A stretch of DNA of 64,000 nucleotides. Origin: Paenibacillus lutimineralis. Lineage in GTDB: Bacteria; Bacillota; Bacilli; Paenibacillales; Paenibacillaceae. Location of the stretch: the NCBI RefSeq assembly GCF_003991425.1, contig NZ_CP034346.1, forward strand, positions 719,501 to 783,500, written 5' to 3'. Below are positions 62,794 through 64,000 of this stretch, piece after piece; position 1 is the stretch's first letter; each line of letters opens with the position of its first letter. Under the pieces are notes generated by a model that worked only from the letters and a program-made list of their open reading frames with translations, made no database searches and was not told the DNA's origin. The position numbers and the translations under genes are program-made.

Positions 62794-64000
62794 TCAGTCC
62801 GTATATAGATACCATCTACGAACGAGCGGGATCTTCTTCCACTGTTTCTTAAGCCATGGGAGAACATAGTAGTCCAGACCGAACATGCTGCCGGAACCAC
62901 CAATCAGGGCAACGCCTGCAGTCATGTACCATAGCATTTCTGTCGAAGCCATGCTGGAGGACCAGATCATAACACCCAGACCGACTGTGACTGCCGAAGA
63001 TACAGCAGTGAACAGGCCGAGGATGAGGCAAATGCCGATTCCGATTTCTGCAAAGACCATGAAGAACTGGAATACGGTAGCAAGTGCGGTATAACCGCCA
63101 TCCGAAGTGTAGAAGAAAATATCCATGGACCAGTTCACGATGGATTTGATGAAATCCGGTACTGGCAAAGCCGTAACTGCAGTTGAAGCACTCTCTACAG
63201 CAGATGCTGCGGATTGGGCATCAACGGTTTGCGTTACTGCGCCTGCTGCTTCACTCGCGGCAGATACTGCGTCGCCAGCTTTGGTGGAAGCAGGGATCAG
63301 GAAGATGTTGTTCGGATCCTTGAAGATCTTAGGTAGTTTGTCGAGACCTTCTTCCAGCCATTTGTAGCCTACGAAGATGCGCAGCGGCACGAGCCAGAAG
63401 TTCGGCGACCGCTTGGAGAAGTGTCCGCCTACGAAGCTTCTACGATTGTTCACATGGAAGAATTCGTGCATCATATAAGTCCATACTTTGTTAAAACCGC
63501 ATACGGTGAACAAATAGTACATATTGATCATGTGCTTGAAGAACATAGCTAGGAATCCACTAACCATGAACATCTTGTTAGGCATACCAACATTCGCTAC
63601 GCCGTAGCGGCTGCCGATACATACCATCGTACCGTGGAATCCAGGCTTATAGGATTTCTTCGGTTTGTTATGCACATCAGCATGAATGTTGTGAGCAACA
63701 ATTGGTGCTGCTTGCTCGGCATTCTCAACCATTTGTGGTACAGGGCGAGTTTCGCCTTCTGGAATATAGAAGATATTATCCCCAACGATGTAGACATTTT
63801 CATGATCTACACTTTGAAGCTTGTCGTTCGTAACGATCCGTTTACGGCCTTCTTGCTTCACATCAAGTTTGCCAACGAGTTCAGAGCCTTCAACACCTGC
63901 AGTCCATACAATGGTGTCTGCTTCAAGTTCTTTATCGCCCAGAACAACACTGGATGGTTTAACACCTGTGATCTTAGCACTTGTAACGATATCAACGTTC
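62794..64000 (-). CDS. Type II NADH dehydrogenase with membrane extension (Ndh2-like), 5' end missing
   Basis: The frame is open to the window edge, so the N-terminal FAD and NADH domains are mostly outside. Visible are ADTIVWTAGVEGSELVG and NVYIVGDN, the classical NDH-2 segments near the FAD site. After them come about 270 extra residues with several membrane spans (HMINMYYLFTVCGFNKVW, a DoxX-like four-span bundle and an Ala/Ser/Val-rich loop). Ordinary NDH-2 ends soon after the FAD segment. A C-terminal membrane domain is the feature that sets apart the Ndh2 of Listeria extracellular electron transfer, which passes electrons to demethylmenaquinone. Confidence 0.88.
   Translation of the reverse strand, partial: NVDIVTSAKITGVKPSSVVLGDKELEADTIVWTAGVEGSELVGKLDVKQEGRKRIVTNDKLQSVDHENVYIVGDNIFYIPEGETRPVPQMVENAEQAAPIVAHNIHADVHNKPKKSYKPGFHGTMVCIGSRYGVANVGMPNKMFMVSGFLAMFFKHMINMYYLFTVCGFNKVWTYMMHEFFHVNNRRSFVGGHFSKRSPNFWLVPLRIFVGYKWLEEGLDKLPKIFKDPNNIFLIPASTKAGDAVSAASEAAGAVTQTVDAQSAASAVESASTAVTALPVPDFIKSIVNWSMDIFFYTSDGGYTALATVFQFFMVFAEIGIGICLILGLFTAVSSAVTVGLGVMIWSSSMASTEMLWYMTAGVALIGGSGSMFGLDYYVLPWLKKQWKKIPLVRRWYLYTD

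Overview
The window comes from a Gram-positive Firmicute, most probably Paenibacillus or a close relative. The reasons are strong AGGAGG-type ribosome-binding sites, several GTG and TTG starts, YesM/YesN-type two-component genes next to a sugar ABC transporter, B. subtilis-like ywqA/ywqB, energy-coupling-factor (ECF) genes, and both class Ia and class III ribonucleotide reductases. Most of it reads as ordinary chromosome carrying one large accessory system.

Layout. Positions 1-242 hold the 3' end of an NAD(P)H-hydrate dehydratase and 474-1025 an SsuE-type flavin reductase. Positions 1135-18876 hold a divergent gene cluster that looks like one membrane-spanning GTP-driven machine. On the minus strand are a 49-residue membrane peptide, a zinc-ribbon membrane protein and a membrane-anchored protein with TPR-like repeats. 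On the plus strand are a secreted VWA protein, a tubulin/FtsZ-like GTPase, a second protein that appears to be its degenerate paralogue, a multispanning VWA protein, a small predicted beta protein, a zinc-ribbon GTPase of the DO-GTPase kind, and a GAP1-like protein with a membrane anchor. This is the best candidate for a poorly described system. It recalls the GTPase-associated conflict systems predicted computationally by the Aravind group, but function is unproven.

Positions 19239-32651 hold a small P-loop kinase, a sugar-sensing two-component pair whose genes overlap tail to tail, a carbohydrate ABC importer without its ATPase, a heterodimeric ABC exporter and a small AAA ATPase. Positions 32655-37062 hold a LysR/YeiH pair, a Dph6-like ATPase, tRNA-Arg(CCU) and an NmrA-like reductase.

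Positions 37155-43808 (minus strand) hold nrdD-nrdG-nrdA-nrdB. Upstream are a promoter with an NrdR-box-like site and a cobalamin riboswitch followed by a terminator. The riboswitch contains a short mobile repeat. Thus vitamin B12 probably represses both B12-independent reductases.

Positions 46331-55535 and 61040-64000 contain most parts of a Listeria-like flavin-based extracellular electron transfer locus: an ApbE flavin transferase, EetA-like and EetB-like proteins, an ECF module, a UbiA prenyltransferase, a heptaprenyl diphosphate synthase pair and an NDH-2 with a membrane extension. The set is interrupted by a U32 peptidase, an aminotransferase and ywqA/ywqB.

Two dispersed repeat families mark the intergenic regions: a MITE-like element with GTTCAAAAAG inverted ends (full, internally deleted and end-only copies), and clusters of a 23-bp unit TAACGAAAC-N5-AWCGYTATT arranged head to head. 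Remnants of an AraC regulator and a transposase are also present. All assignments rest on reading the sequence; no database search was run.
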